DNA of 62,772 nt, from the NCBI RefSeq assembly GCF_020889685.1, contig NZ_JACMYO010000022.1, forward strand, positions 1 through 62,772, given 5' to 3'. Origin of the DNA: Bradyrhizobium oropedii (GTDB taxonomy: Bacteria > Pseudomonadota > Alphaproteobacteria > Rhizobiales > Xanthobacteraceae). The notes under the pieces are model-generated. The model saw only the letters and a list, made by a program, of their open reading frames with translations, made no database searches and was not told where the DNA came from. Numbering within the stretch: position 1 is the stretch's first letter; each line of letters begins with the position of its first letter. Below are positions 36,944 through 46,035 of the stretch, piece after piece. The translations under genes and the position numbers were made by a program.

Positions 36944-38503
36944 TAATCGGTCTGCACCCGGAGTTGCGGCCGCAGCGCAAGTGGTCTGCACGATGAATGA
37001 CGCGCACACTGCGGCGCCTCAGCAACGCGGGAGGCGCGCGACGGACTACTTCTGTGGCCTGGACGTCGGCATGGACGAGACGTCGATCTGCGTGGTCGAT
37101 GACAAGGGCAAGGCGGCGCTGGAGGTCTCGGTGGTGACCGATCCGGGGGCGGCGCTGAAGCCGTATCCCGGCCGCTTGCGGCGCCTCGGCCATGAGGCGG
37201 GCTCGCTGTCGCCCTGGCGGCATCCGGAATTGCTGAAGCTCGGCCCGCCGGCGGTATGCCTTGAGACCCTCCATGTGCGCGCGGCGCTGAAAGCCCAACG
37301 CAACAAGACCGACAAGGCGGATGCGCTCGGAATTGCGCACGTCATGCGGACCGGTTGGTTCACAAGGGCGCATATCAGGAGCGCAGCCTGCTACCGGCTG
37401 CGGCTGCTGTTGACGCACCGGCGCAACTTGAAGCCAAGTTTCTGGATCTGGAGAACGCGATCCGGCACTCGCTGAAGGTGTTTGGCATCAGGCTGAATCG
37501 GGTCGGGCGGGGCGGCTTTCAGCAAGTCGTGCGCGAGGCGGTGGCGCAAGATGCGCTGGTCAGCGAGCTGATCGACGCCATGCTGAACGCACGCGCGGCG
37601 CTGTGGAAGGAGTACTGCCGGCTGCACGATCTGGTGGTCAAGCTGGTCGCGGGCCATGGACTGTACCGGCGCTTCATGCAGATTCCCGGTGTCGGGCCGG
37701 TGGCCGCCCTGAGCTTCGTGACCGCAGTCGATGATCCCAGCCGCTTCAAAAGATCGCGCGACGTGGCGGCATATTTTGGCCTGACCTCGCGGCGCTGGCA
37801 GTCCGGCTCGTCGATCGACGTGCAGGGGCGGATCAGCAAGGCGGGCGATGCCGATGTGCGGCGGGCGCTCTATGAGGCGGCAGGTGCGTTGCTGACTCGA
37901 TTCAAGCGCAAGGACAAGGTCAAGACCTGGGGATTGGCGATCGCGAAGCGCACAAGCCATCGCAAGGCGACCGTGGCGGTGGCGCGCAAGCTTGCGGTGA
38001 TCATGCATGCGATGTGGGTCGACGGCACGTTTTACTGCGGCGATCCGGCGGCCTCCGGGCGGACGTCAGAGCCCGTGCGAGAGCCAGTGCGCGCAAGCTG
38101 CTCGGCGTCCATGCATGACCAGGACACGAGTGTGACAGATCCAGTGACACGACGAGCGCAACAGTTGGAACACGAAGTTCCGCGACAGCGGACGAGACCT
38201 GGTGCAGATCATCGCCGACGGAACACGTTATCTTGCCTGTGGCCACGCACCTGACATGCAAGCTGGACTACGCCGGATTGCCTATGATGTGGCTCCGTCA
38301 TGCCGATGGAAAGTTGCGCCACGACGGCATCCGCGCTGCCTTGCTGCAGCGACCTCGCGCCGTCGCTGAGCGCCGAAACCTGCACGGCGCACCGGGACTC
38401 GTGGCTGGTGTGGCGCGTCGTGCTCAGGCGTGGCGCAGAGGGCCTTCGCAAAAGAGAAAGGAAGCGAAAATGGATGAGAGTAAGCCAATGAGACGACCGA
38501 TTA
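36944..38503 (+). mobile_element. IS110-family insertion inside IS630
   Basis: About 1.56 kb between the two IS630 halves, with short inverted ends TAATCGGTC (36944-36952) and GACCGATTA (38495-38503). It carries one transposase gene broken by a frameshift and a non-coding tail of about 350 bp (38140-38490). The exact ends are a best guess because IS110 elements often lack clear terminal repeats. Confidence 0.75.
36981..38140 (+). pseudogene. IS110-family transposase, frameshifted
   Basis: First frame: DYFCGLDVGMDETSICVVDD, AVCLETLHVRAALKAQRNKT, DKADALGIAHVMRTGWF. Near 37365 the reading moves to a second frame: LDLENAIRHSLKVFGIRLNR, the C-terminal domain FMQIPGVGPVAALSFVTAVD, KRSRDVAAYFGLTSRRWQSG and SKAGDADVRRALYEAAGALL. 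All IS110 domains are present, so a single indel separates it from a working gene. Confidence 0.88.
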
Positions 38504-38504
38504 A

Positions 38505-38835
38505 ACCGGCTGGATAAAAGGCCGCGTTGGCACGTGCACCTGACCCCGACCAGCTCGTCATCGCTCAATCAGGTCGAGCGTTTCTTCGCGCTCCTCACCG
38601 ACAAGAAGATCAGGCGCGGCATCTATCGCAGCATCGCCGCCCTAAGGGTGGACATCACCTCGTTCATCGAACGACACAACGCTGATCCAAAACCGTTCCA
38701 ATGGTCCAAGTCCGCCGATGACATCCTTGCTTCCATCGAGCGCTTCTGCCGATACGATGCCCCAGCAGAAAACGACGTCATGTTACGCACTTCTGGTTCA
38801 GACACCAGTGCCAAACCGTCACGTCATGTCCAGAG
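38505..38835 (+). pseudogene. IS630-family transposase, 3' part
   Basis: RPRWHVHLTPTSSSSLNQVE, RFFALLTDKKIRRGIYRSIA and ADDILASIERFCRYDAPAEN complete the IS630 protein begun at 36200, including the last acidic residue of the DDE triad in NQVERFF. Confidence 0.88.
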
Positions 38836-38993
38836 TGCGAAACATCGTCATTGGGTAAAACCCAATGAGGATCAGCGCGTTCTCGGTCGAATATAGACGC
38901 GCTCCGTTGACAAGCTTCCATGCCTCCGGTCCGCGTCAACCGACATCACCTTGGTGCTACGGGGCGGCGCCATGAATCCGTCTAATGATTAGC
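38836..38993. other. Short gap downstream of the oxoamine-synthase-like gene
   Basis: No gene. It holds the outer end of IS630 and the 3' flank of the minus-strand gene. Confidence 0.3.
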
Positions 38994-40268
38994 TCACCTC
39001 AGAGGGTAGGGCTTTCCGGTTGTTTCGGCTATTTTTTCCAAGATGCTGTCGCATAGCCGCTCTATCTCGCGGACCTCATGGTCCGCTGTAATGCACACCC
39101 CAATCCCGGCCCTTCCTTGTCCAACCCATGGGAAGAACGTCACCAAGGTATAGAAACCGCGATCGAGAAGTCCTTTTGCGATTGCAATCGCATGGGCCTC
39201 CGATCCGATGGTGATCGTTCTGATCGGAAGTGAATTGCCTTGTTCGGTGGTTACGATACGCCGGTCAAAGAGGTGGACGCGTTGCGCCAATCGCCGCTGC
39301 CGCTGGCCGAGTTCTGGCGAGCGGTGGATTTTGCAAGACCCAAGCGCGGCACCGACCGCCGCCGGATTGGGTGCCATCGAAATCGAAAGCGCAGAGGGAA
39401 TGAAGTATCGTCGAAACAGCGCCTCCTGGTGGGCCGTTCCAAGCATCAACATTCCACCCGATGCTCCAAATCCGTTGGCCAGCGAGGCTGCTATGATTGT
39501 ACGGTCACCGAGCACTTGCGAAAACTGAGAGCGAGCAAATCCTTCGCCTTGGCGTCCGAAGATTGATATGCCGTGAGTATCGTCGATATAGACAAAAAGC
39601 CCATAGCGTTCCTGGAGTTGACGCAGCTCCTTAATCGGCGAATAATCACCTGCGGAGTAAACACCGTCGCATACATAGGCGACCACCGGATTTTCACAGC
39701 ACAAGCGTTCGAGAGCGTCGATGTCGTTGTGCATGATCGTCTCCACCCGCGTTTCAGCAGCCATCACCGGCTTATGATAAGCGAGCGAGATGTGTGCAGA
39801 GCAATCGAACACGACGACTGGCTTCTTGCCGCCCGTCAGCTGACCTGAAGCAAGGATGGGCATCGCGCCCAAATTGGCGAGCATGCCGCTGGAAAAGACG
39901 AGGACGCGCGCGCAGAAAATCTCAGAGAGGACCTCTTCAAGTTCCCCTAGAAGATTGAAATTGAGTCGCGGCCGGGCGCAGGACCAATGCAGCGACCGAT
40001 GCACGCCGATCGCCTCGATTGCCCCGGCGACGATCACCGGATGACTATCGAGGCCCAGGTAAGAGGAGCGGACGAAATCGATTACCTGCGGACCGCTGTC
40101 AAGTGGACCGTTGTCGGAGGAAATGGTCCGTCCCGTCGCGGGAGCGGCCATGAGACCGGCCGTCGGGGATGCATCGAAATATAGCCTGCTCTCGCTGAGC
40201 GAGTGGGCGGTGTTCCGAAACTGTTCACTCAGGCAACCATCATCCGTGAGAGCGATCGGCTGTCGCAT
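38994..40268 (-). CDS. Alpha-oxoamine synthase-like protein lacking the PLP lysine
   Basis: 424 residues, class II aminotransferase fold, of the group that includes 8-amino-7-oxononanoate synthase, KBL, ALA synthase, SPT and CqsA. Seen: VLVFSSGMLANLGAMPILAS, VVVFDCSAHISLAYHKP (substrate/PLP His), LFVYIDDTHGISIFGRQGEG (PLP Asp). The Schiff-base lysine in the family motif SLxKGFGxSGG is Asn265 (SLANGFGASGG; codon AAC at 39474-39476). The frame is open from a good ribosome site (GGAG, 7 bases before the ATG at 40268). Loss of the lysine is known in the non-catalytic SPTLC1/LCB1 partner of serine palmitoyltransferase, so a scaffold role is possible. No catalytic partner is seen nearby. Confidence 0.83.
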   Translation of the reverse strand: MRQPIALTDDGCLSEQFRNTAHSLSESRLYFDASPTAGLMAAPATGRTISSDNGPLDSGPQVIDFVRSSYLGLDSHPVIVAGAIEAIGVHRSLHWSCARPRLNFNLLGELEEVLSEIFCARVLVFSSGMLANLGAMPILASGQLTGGKKPVVVFDCSAHISLAYHKPVMAAETRVETIMHNDIDALERLCCENPVVAYVCDGVYSAGDYSPIKELRQLQERYGLFVYIDDTHGISIFGRQGEGFARSQFSQVLGDRTIIAASLANGFGASGGMLMLGTAHQEALFRRYFIPSALSISMAPNPAAVGAALGSCKIHRSPELGQRQRRLAQRVHLFDRRIVTTEQGNSLPIRTITIGSEAHAIAIAKGLLDRGFYTLVTFFPWVGQGRAGIGVCITADHEVREIERLCDSILEKIAETTGKPYPLR

Positions 40269-40534
40269 TTTCATTCTCCATTCCAATTTGAGGGACATCT
40301 AGCCGGCTGCGCAGCTGTGCCCGCACAACAGTGAGGCTTGGCAACATGGGCCGAACTGAAGTTTCTCTCAAATTCTTACGGACAGCTCGATCGGCTTTAG
40401 ACTAAACGAGCTTAACTCGGGCCGGCAGCTACCAAATCAAACAGGCCTAGCTAGAGCGGCAGCACTGCTGCCGGCAGCCACGAAATGGGATAGATCTTCA
40501 CTCCGGGCGACTGGCGCGGTCCTTTGTAGTTGTA
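40269..40534. promoter_or_regulatory. Upstream region of the oxoamine-synthase-like gene
   Basis: About 265 bp between the minus-strand gene and the CoA-transferase relic. It should carry the promoter, but no exact element was recognised. Confidence 0.3.
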
Positions 40535-41300
40535 CCGATAGACCGCAATTCGCGGCGCAATCGTGCCCGTCGTGCTTAGTGAAGAGGGCTTTACCGCTGG
40601 CTCGATGGAGCGACCGACATTGAGGAACTCTTTCCCAAAGATGCTTGCCGCCATCGCGTCGCATTTCGGTCGCATCGACGCCGGTCCACAGCCGTTGCAG
40701 GGAATTCGCATCTCGACGTCTCGATCGGCTGGGCGCGGCCGTTGTCCACCCGCTCGCTGACTTCGTCGCGGACGCAGTCAAGATCGGGGCCATGCAGTAT
40801 CCGGACCGGCGATGCGGCGTTGACCGAGGCCTGCTTACACCAAGCGCAAGAGGTGCGAGAAAGTGCTGCCCTTATGCGTTGTCCAACAAACCTGCTTCGG
40901 TTTCGGGAGAGACCAGCGCCCGAGCCCGGTCGCCCTCGGACCAGATGCGGCGCGCCCGAAACGGGGCAGAGGATTTCTTCGGCGCCAAGCCAGCGTTCCG
41001 CTGCAAGGTCTTGCTGGCCCGTGCCCTTGAGATGCATGTTGTGGACTGTGCCATCGCGCCATAAATGATGCATTCGATCTAAGCAAAATCAATGAGCTGT
41101 CCGCTCCGGCTATTGTGCGCGTGGATCAGTGCGGCCAGAACTGCAGTGCAGCCGTTCAAGCTGCCGATGGCATTCCCGAAGGCGATGTAGCTCATCTCGA
41201 CTCGCCCGTCGACGTTCCCGGTCGCGCTTGGCAACCTCGAACCCTGCTCGAGAGTCGAGCCGGAGGTCTGGTATTCCCGAAACGCCGTCCGCACCGCGCT
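40535..41300. pseudogene. Rearranged relic of the tandem CoA-transferase gene
   Basis: The plus strand at 40535-40850 parallels the middle of the intact protein at 42493: AIVPVVLSEEGFTAGSMERP, GPQPLQGIRI, then ADAVKIGAMQYPD with CGVDR. The next homologous piece is on the minus strand (41079-41300): GSTLEQGSRLPSATGNVDGR, SYIAFGNAIGSLNGCTAVLA and LIHAHNSRSGQLIDFAQIEC. So one part of the duplicated gene has been inverted and the whole is dead. Between them (40850-41060) the likeness fades. Confidence 0.8.
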
Positions 41301-41720
41301 GGAAATGGACACAATTGAGCAGCAGCGGGTTGAGCGTTCTGGGCCTGCCAACAACCGCGCGAGATAATCGAACGCCGTTTGCGAGGTTGCTCCAACCTCA
41401 GCCGCTGCGCCTGAATCGAGAAGCTACCATCGGGCGAGCACATCGGATTCTTATCTATGGCGTTGAGTGTTGACGGCGAGTATGCCCCAGCGGGTACTGA
41501 ATACCCAGACGTTCTCACCTTTGAAGTGCAGCCTCGGGCGCGACAAACCTTCCTGATTGAGTATTGCCGCGATCTCGCCATCCATCTTGTGCTCGACATT
41601 CAACTCGCGATGCGTTGCCGCAAAGTAATCGCGGTACGGTAGTGCGCCGTTGCGCCTGATGCTCGCTGGTTGCGCCAGTGTGCCAGACGATTTTTAGCCA
41701 CCCTGCCCCCGAGTCCATTT
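41300..41720 (-). pseudogene. Serine recombinase-like C-terminal relic
   Basis: Minus strand: DGEIAAILNQEGLSRPRLHF, KGENVWVFSTRWGI, then in a shifted frame SPDGSFSIQAQRLR and DYLARLLAGPERS. The text resembles the C-terminal region of large site-specific recombinases found next to rhizobial islands (GEIAAILNxEGF, VWxLRxRWGI). The catalytic N-terminus is absent. Confidence 0.55.
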
Positions 41721-42028
41721 CTGATCAAGAAGGACTTCGCGGATGACAGGTCGCAGCATGTCCCGCGCCGCGGACTGCATACTGGCGCTGTATCATCGCG
41801 AGGCCAATGGCGGGCTGGGGCGCATTACGAGCAGACGTTTCTGGTCAGCGGCAACGGCGGGCCTTCCTTGGTCATGGCTTTAAGTCGACGACCGTGCTCA
41901 ACACCGATTACTGATCGGCTCGGCCACATCGCTCGAGAAGACCGCGGCGAACTGACCCGGTATTGCTTAAGAACTGCCGCAGTGGAATGGCAATACCGCC
42001 AAACAGCGTTTCTCAAGAATCAAACACA
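41721..42028. other. Gene-free gap
   Basis: No recognisable gene or repeat. Confidence 0.3.
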
Positions 42029-42055
42029 CTATTCCTCACCAGAGTAGGTAGTGCC
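42029..42055 (+). repeat. 27-bp repeat, copy 2
   Basis: Identical to 26907-26933. It lies 437 bp ahead of the tandem CoA-transferase gene. The following 100 bp keep weaker likeness to the leader of the GNAT-like gene, including ATGCAGCAATGAAAAC at 42133-42148. Confidence 0.7.
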
Positions 42056-42492
42056 TCGATCCGTTGCTAATGGCGTACGATCAACCAGTACCTTGCCGTC
42101 CAGACCGTGACGCAGTTCATAAGGATAGGATAAATGCAGCAATGAAAACGTTGGGAATTCGTTGCACGTCTCACTCTTCGGGGTTTCATGCTTTCTGCCA
42201 CGGTCACCGACGATCAATCCAGGGGCAAGAAGCTGGAGGGTTACGTCCTGCCCGGTTGCAAGGAGATGGAGACAGCGCCAATCCGGAAGGGTGTTACAGC
42301 AACAAAGTTGCGGAGCCAATGCCGATGGCGCGACCGAAACCGTGTTCGGCATCTACAAGTTCATCGATTTCGCGGAGAGGATTTGGATAAAGGGAGCCTG
42401 CATTCGATGCCGGTACCCAGCTCGTATCAATTGCAAGCAGGCAGCGTCCACTGTCTCGCGTCGCGAGATAGATCATGTTTTGGAGCATTACA
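42056..42492 (+). other. Non-coding leader ahead of the CoA-transferase gene, part duplicated
   Basis: Resembles the leader of the GNAT-like genes at 27007 and 45201 in its first part. No gene of its own is supported; frames open up to 128 codons show no family. Confidence 0.4.
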
Positions 42493-44949
42493 ATGGAGCC
42501 CTCGATGGGAGTTTTGTCGCATCTGCGGGTGGTAGAGATCGGTAGCTCGGCCGCAACCAGCTACTGTGCGAGGTTGTTTGCCGATTTCGGTGCTGACATT
42601 CGGAAGGTCGAGCCGCCACAAGGGGATCCACTTCGACGGAGCCCGCCACTAACGCCCAGCGGCCAGAGCGCGTGGTTCGCATTTCTGAACTTCAACAAGT
42701 CAAGCGTTATCATCGATCCCACCACCCCACAGGCGAGCAGACGACTGACGGAATTGATCGAGGACTGCGACATTTTGATCGATGGTCGTGACATCGATGT
42801 CGCAGGTTGCCCGTTCATTGATTTAGCCGCGGTCCGCCAGCTTCGTCCCGGGTTGATTTGCCTCCAAGGGAGCTGGTTCGGCCAAAATGGGCCCTATGCA
42901 GGATTGGCCGCAACCGATTCAACCGTTCGTGCGCTCGCCGGCCTTATCAGGTTGGTTGGACCTATTGAGGGGCCGCCCGTGCACGCACCGGATTTCCAAA
43001 CTGGCATCATCGCCGGCTTGTGGGGCTTCATTGCCGCGGCATCCTCGGTGGTTGCGCAGACGCAGGGCGGAGGAGGGCGGTCGTTGTCGCTCAGCATCTT
43101 CGAATCGAGCATCGCTCTTAATGAGTATCTTATGTCAGAGGCGTTTGCGCACGGCGACGTGATGCGCCGGATTGGCACCAACCGCTTTTGGCCAGGATCA
43201 CCGGTTGGCATTTACGCAACCAGAAAGGGCTGGCTTGGCGTCACGGTGGCAACACCGGCACAATGGCGGGCATTCTGCGATATGCTCGGCCTATCCGAAT
43301 TGCGCGATGAGTCGGCTTTAGTCATCGGCGAGGATCGACTGAAACACTTAGAGGAGATTGAACGAGCGTTTACGCCGAGGTTGAAATTGCGGACCGCCCA
43401 AGAGTGGTTCGCAGAGGGACTAAAACGAAAGATTCCGATCGTGCCAGTGCCCGAAATATCCGATCTGCTCCTGGATACGGAGAAGAAAGTACGCGGCGCG
43501 ATCGTGCCCGTTCTGCTTGGCGAAGAGGAGGGCCTGACGGTTGGCTCGGCGCAGCGGTTGACCCTGACGCCGCCGCGTCCCGGCGGAAAGGTTCCCGCGC
43601 TCGGCGAGCGGCAGAGTATCCAGAATACGCGAAGAGATGCGATCGGAACTGCGTCGGCATCACCCAGCCGCATTAACGCCAATCCGCAGCCATTGCAGGG
43701 AATTCGGGTCATCGACTTTTCAATGGGTTGGGCAGGTCCGTTGTGCACGCGCACACTGGCTGATCTCGGAGCGGACGTCATCAAGATCGAGGCTATCCAG
43801 TATCCGGACTGGTTTCGCGGTGTTGATCGAGGGCGTGATTATGTTGATGCGCAGATGTACGAAAAGACGGTACGCTTCTCTGGCATGAACCGCAATAAGC
43901 GCGGTATCACACTCGACCTCAAGCGGCCGCAGGGACTAGCTGTCGCCAAACGGCTCTTGGCTGGAGCAGAGATTGTCGTCGACAACTATTCTGTCGATGT
44001 GCTGCCGAAGCTCGGGCTTGGCTACGACGTGCTCAGAACGCTCAACCCTCGGCTTGTCATGATGTCAATGTCAGCCTTTGGCGCAAACAGTGCCAATCGT
44101 GATTGCCGGGCCTACGGATCGACCCTTGAGCAGGGCTCGGGGTTGCCAAGCGTGATCGGAAATGCCGACGGTCCACCCGTGATGAGCCACATTGCGTTTG
44201 GGGATGCCGTCGGGGGGTTAAACGGCTGCGCTGCAGTTCTGGTCGCCCTGATTCATGCCCGCAGCACCGGGCAGGGACAGTTCATCGATCTCGCCCAGAT
44301 CGAATGCATGATGCCGTTTGCGGCGCCATGGATCACCGTTCATTCGATCACCGGTACGCCGTTAAGAAGGTATGGCAATCGACATCCGCAGTTCGTGCCG
44401 CATGGCTGCTTCCGGTGCGCGGGCGAAGACAACTGGATCATGGTAGCCGCGACGAACGAAGACATGTGGCGGAGGCTTGCCCTAGTCATTGGCCGGCCAG
44501 ATTGGGCCGCGGACCCATCGCTCAGACCTGAGGAAGCTCGACGTGCCATCGAAGGTCTCCTAGAGAGAGATATCGAAGCGTGGACGCTCACCCGAGACGC
44601 GGATCAGGCCATGTCAGAGCTACAAGCCGTGGGGGTTGCCGCTGGTGTAGCCCGTCTCCCAATTGACTTGCTCAAGGATCGGCATCTCCGATCGCGCGCG
44701 TTTCTGCAGGAAGTCGAACGCGCTTTCATAGGTTGGCATCCGCAGCCATCATTGCCAGTTCGCGAAGGTTCGGAACCCTATCCAATCCGCGCAGCGGCGC
44801 CGACGCTAGGACAACATAATAGAGAGATCCTATCGGGATTTCTTGGCCTCTCCGACGCCGACATGGCGCAGTTGGCGAGGGAGAGCATCATCGGTACAGC
44901 GATGCTTCCCGAAGGGGAGCTCGCGACAACAAGGATCTTATCAGATTGA
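42493..44949 (+). CDS. Tandem class III CoA-transferase (DddD-like architecture)
   Basis: 818 residues: two CaiB/BaiF (family III) CoA-transferase domains in one chain (about 1-375 and 400-800). Start ATG at 42493 with GGAG 7 bases before. Domain 1 has LRVVEIGSSAATSYCARLFA and ADIRKVEPPQGDP, but where the catalytic Asp should be it reads GGGRSLSLSIFES (Ser). Domain 2 repeats LQGIRVIDFSMGWAGPLCTR, ADVIKIEAIQYPDWFRGVDR and keeps the Asp in GQGQFIDLAQIE as Asp599. Two domains with only the second catalytic, and Asp near 600, is the plan of the DMSP CoA-transferase/lyase DddD. Other tandem CoA-transferases share it, so DMSP as substrate is only a suggestion. A rearranged relic of the same gene lies upstream. 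Confidence 0.85.
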   Translation: MEPSMGVLSHLRVVEIGSSAATSYCARLFADFGADIRKVEPPQGDPLRRSPPLTPSGQSAWFAFLNFNKSSVIIDPTTPQASRRLTELIEDCDILIDGRDIDVAGCPFIDLAAVRQLRPGLICLQGSWFGQNGPYAGLAATDSTVRALAGLIRLVGPIEGPPVHAPDFQTGIIAGLWGFIAAASSVVAQTQGGGGRSLSLSIFESSIALNEYLMSEAFAHGDVMRRIGTNRFWPGSPVGIYATRKGWLGVTVATPAQWRAFCDMLGLSELRDESALVIGEDRLKHLEEIERAFTPRLKLRTAQEWFAEGLKRKIPIVPVPEISDLLLDTEKKVRGAIVPVLLGEEEGLTVGSAQRLTLTPPRPGGKVPALGERQSIQNTRRDAIGTASASPSRINANPQPLQGIRVIDFSMGWAGPLCTRTLADLGADVIKIEAIQYPDWFRGVDRGRDYVDAQMYEKTVRFSGMNRNKRGITLDLKRPQGLAVAKRLLAGAEIVVDNYSVDVLPKLGLGYDVLRTLNPRLVMMSMSAFGANSANRDCRAYGSTLEQGSGLPSVIGNADGPPVMSHIAFGDAVGGLNGCAAVLVALIHARSTGQGQFIDLAQIECMMPFAAPWITVHSITGTPLRRYGNRHPQFVPHGCFRCAGEDNWIMVAATNEDMWRRLALVIGRPDWAADPSLRPEEARRAIEGLLERDIEAWTLTRDADQAMSELQAVGVAAGVARLPIDLLKDRHLRSRAFLQEVERAFIGWHPQPSLPVREGSEPYPIRAAAPTLGQHNREILSGFLGLSDADMAQLARESIIGTAMLPEGELATTRILSD

Positions 44950-45200
44950 AAAACGCCACTGCGGCCCGGATTGGTATGGTTCCCACGCCTGGCAGGGGCG
45001 CACCCGCGGATCAGACCCAATGCTAGTCGCTGCGCGTTCTTTAATCGCGGGCACCGTGTCAACGAAAGCATCCGGCGAAGACCGCGAGGTACTTGGTTTG
45101 AGCGCAACAAGCGCGCGAGCGCTCCGCTCCTGTTTGCGATGATTTGTGGAAGGCGTGCTCTTGGTGATTGACGGTCGTCCGCGATAGGACAACCAGCAGC
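44950..45200. other. Gap before the GNAT-like gene
   Basis: No gene seen. Unlike the two related leaders at 26907 and 42029, it does not carry the 27-bp repeat. Confidence 0.35.
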
Positions 45201-45223
45201 AATGACACACGGAGTAAAAATCG

Positions 45224-45904
45224 TTGCAAGTTTCGCGCTTCGTTCAATTACATGACACCGCCTCCCTTCAAAAAGGCGTTACACTTTTCATGGGATTCGA
45301 TTTTCATGAGTATGTCTCGATCACACGGGCCATTCCAACTAAAGGGCCAACATTTCCAATTTTCCGGCCGGATCGCTCGCCGATTAAGTCAGGCGAGGGC
45401 TATTGGATCATAGGCGTCGATAAGAAGAACGAGATCGTGCTTTCAGATGCTGTTCGACTGTATGATCTTTCACAAAGCAACTTTGCAGAGCATCTCCAGT
45501 CTCTGAAGGCGTTTTACGCAGACCCAACCATACACTCACATCCTCAGGATCGCTGTACTTGCACAGCACCAAACGCGAGGAAGATAACTGGGAAAGTAAC
45601 CTACAACGGAGATCTATGGGTGCGAGAAGACTTTAGAGGAGGGGGCATAGCTCAAATCATAACGCGGATAGTATTCCGCGTGTCCTTTGTGATGTGGGCT
45701 CCTGACTTCTTATGTGCGCTTGTGGCACGCTGGCGAGTGGAAAAAGGCAGCGTTGCACAATACCGTCATTATGAGCCAGGCGGGGCGATGTTGCAGCTAG
45801 TAGAAGACGATATCCTGGAAGACAATTGGCTTATTTGGCTAACCGGCGCCGAGTTGAGGAGCCAGGTCGAGCACACGAGAACAGAGCTGATTTTAGGCTC
45901 GTAA
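45224..45904 (+). CDS. GNAT-like hypothetical protein
   Basis: 226 residues if the TTG at 45224 is used; 204 if the ATG at 45290 (MGFDFHEYVS) is the start. Upstream, ATGACACACGG at 45201 looks like the old start in another frame, so the N-terminus may have shifted. The C-terminal half has the look of an N-acetyltransferase: KVTYNGDLWVREDFRGGGIA (motif A with the R-G-x-G loop near 135), VMWAPDFLCALVARW near 165 and EPGGAMLQLVEDD. A decayed second copy sits at 27007. I do not know its substrate. Confidence 0.65.
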   Translation: MQVSRFVQLHDTASLQKGVTLFMGFDFHEYVSITRAIPTKGPTFPIFRPDRSPIKSGEGYWIIGVDKKNEIVLSDAVRLYDLSQSNFAEHLQSLKAFYADPTIHSHPQDRCTCTAPNARKITGKVTYNGDLWVREDFRGGGIAQIITRIVFRVSFVMWAPDFLCALVARWRVEKGSVAQYRHYEPGGAMLQLVEDDILEDNWLIWLTGAELRSQVEHTRTELILGS

Positions 45905-46035
45905 TTGCCAGCATTCCGGGAGGTACTTAGCTTCAGTGCGCGGTACCGCAATGCTGGCCCCAACAGGTCGACCACATCGGGGCTGAACTGCACCCCGTTT
46001 CGACCGGACATCAGCGTTAGCCGGAGGAGCTAGGC
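45905..46035. other. Gap before IS1182
   Basis: No feature recognised. Confidence 0.3.

Noticed and set aside
40280..40440. Possible NifA site TGT-N-ACA upstream of the oxoamine-synthase-like gene
   Set aside because: Spacer is 9, not 10, and there is no partner sigma-54 promoter.
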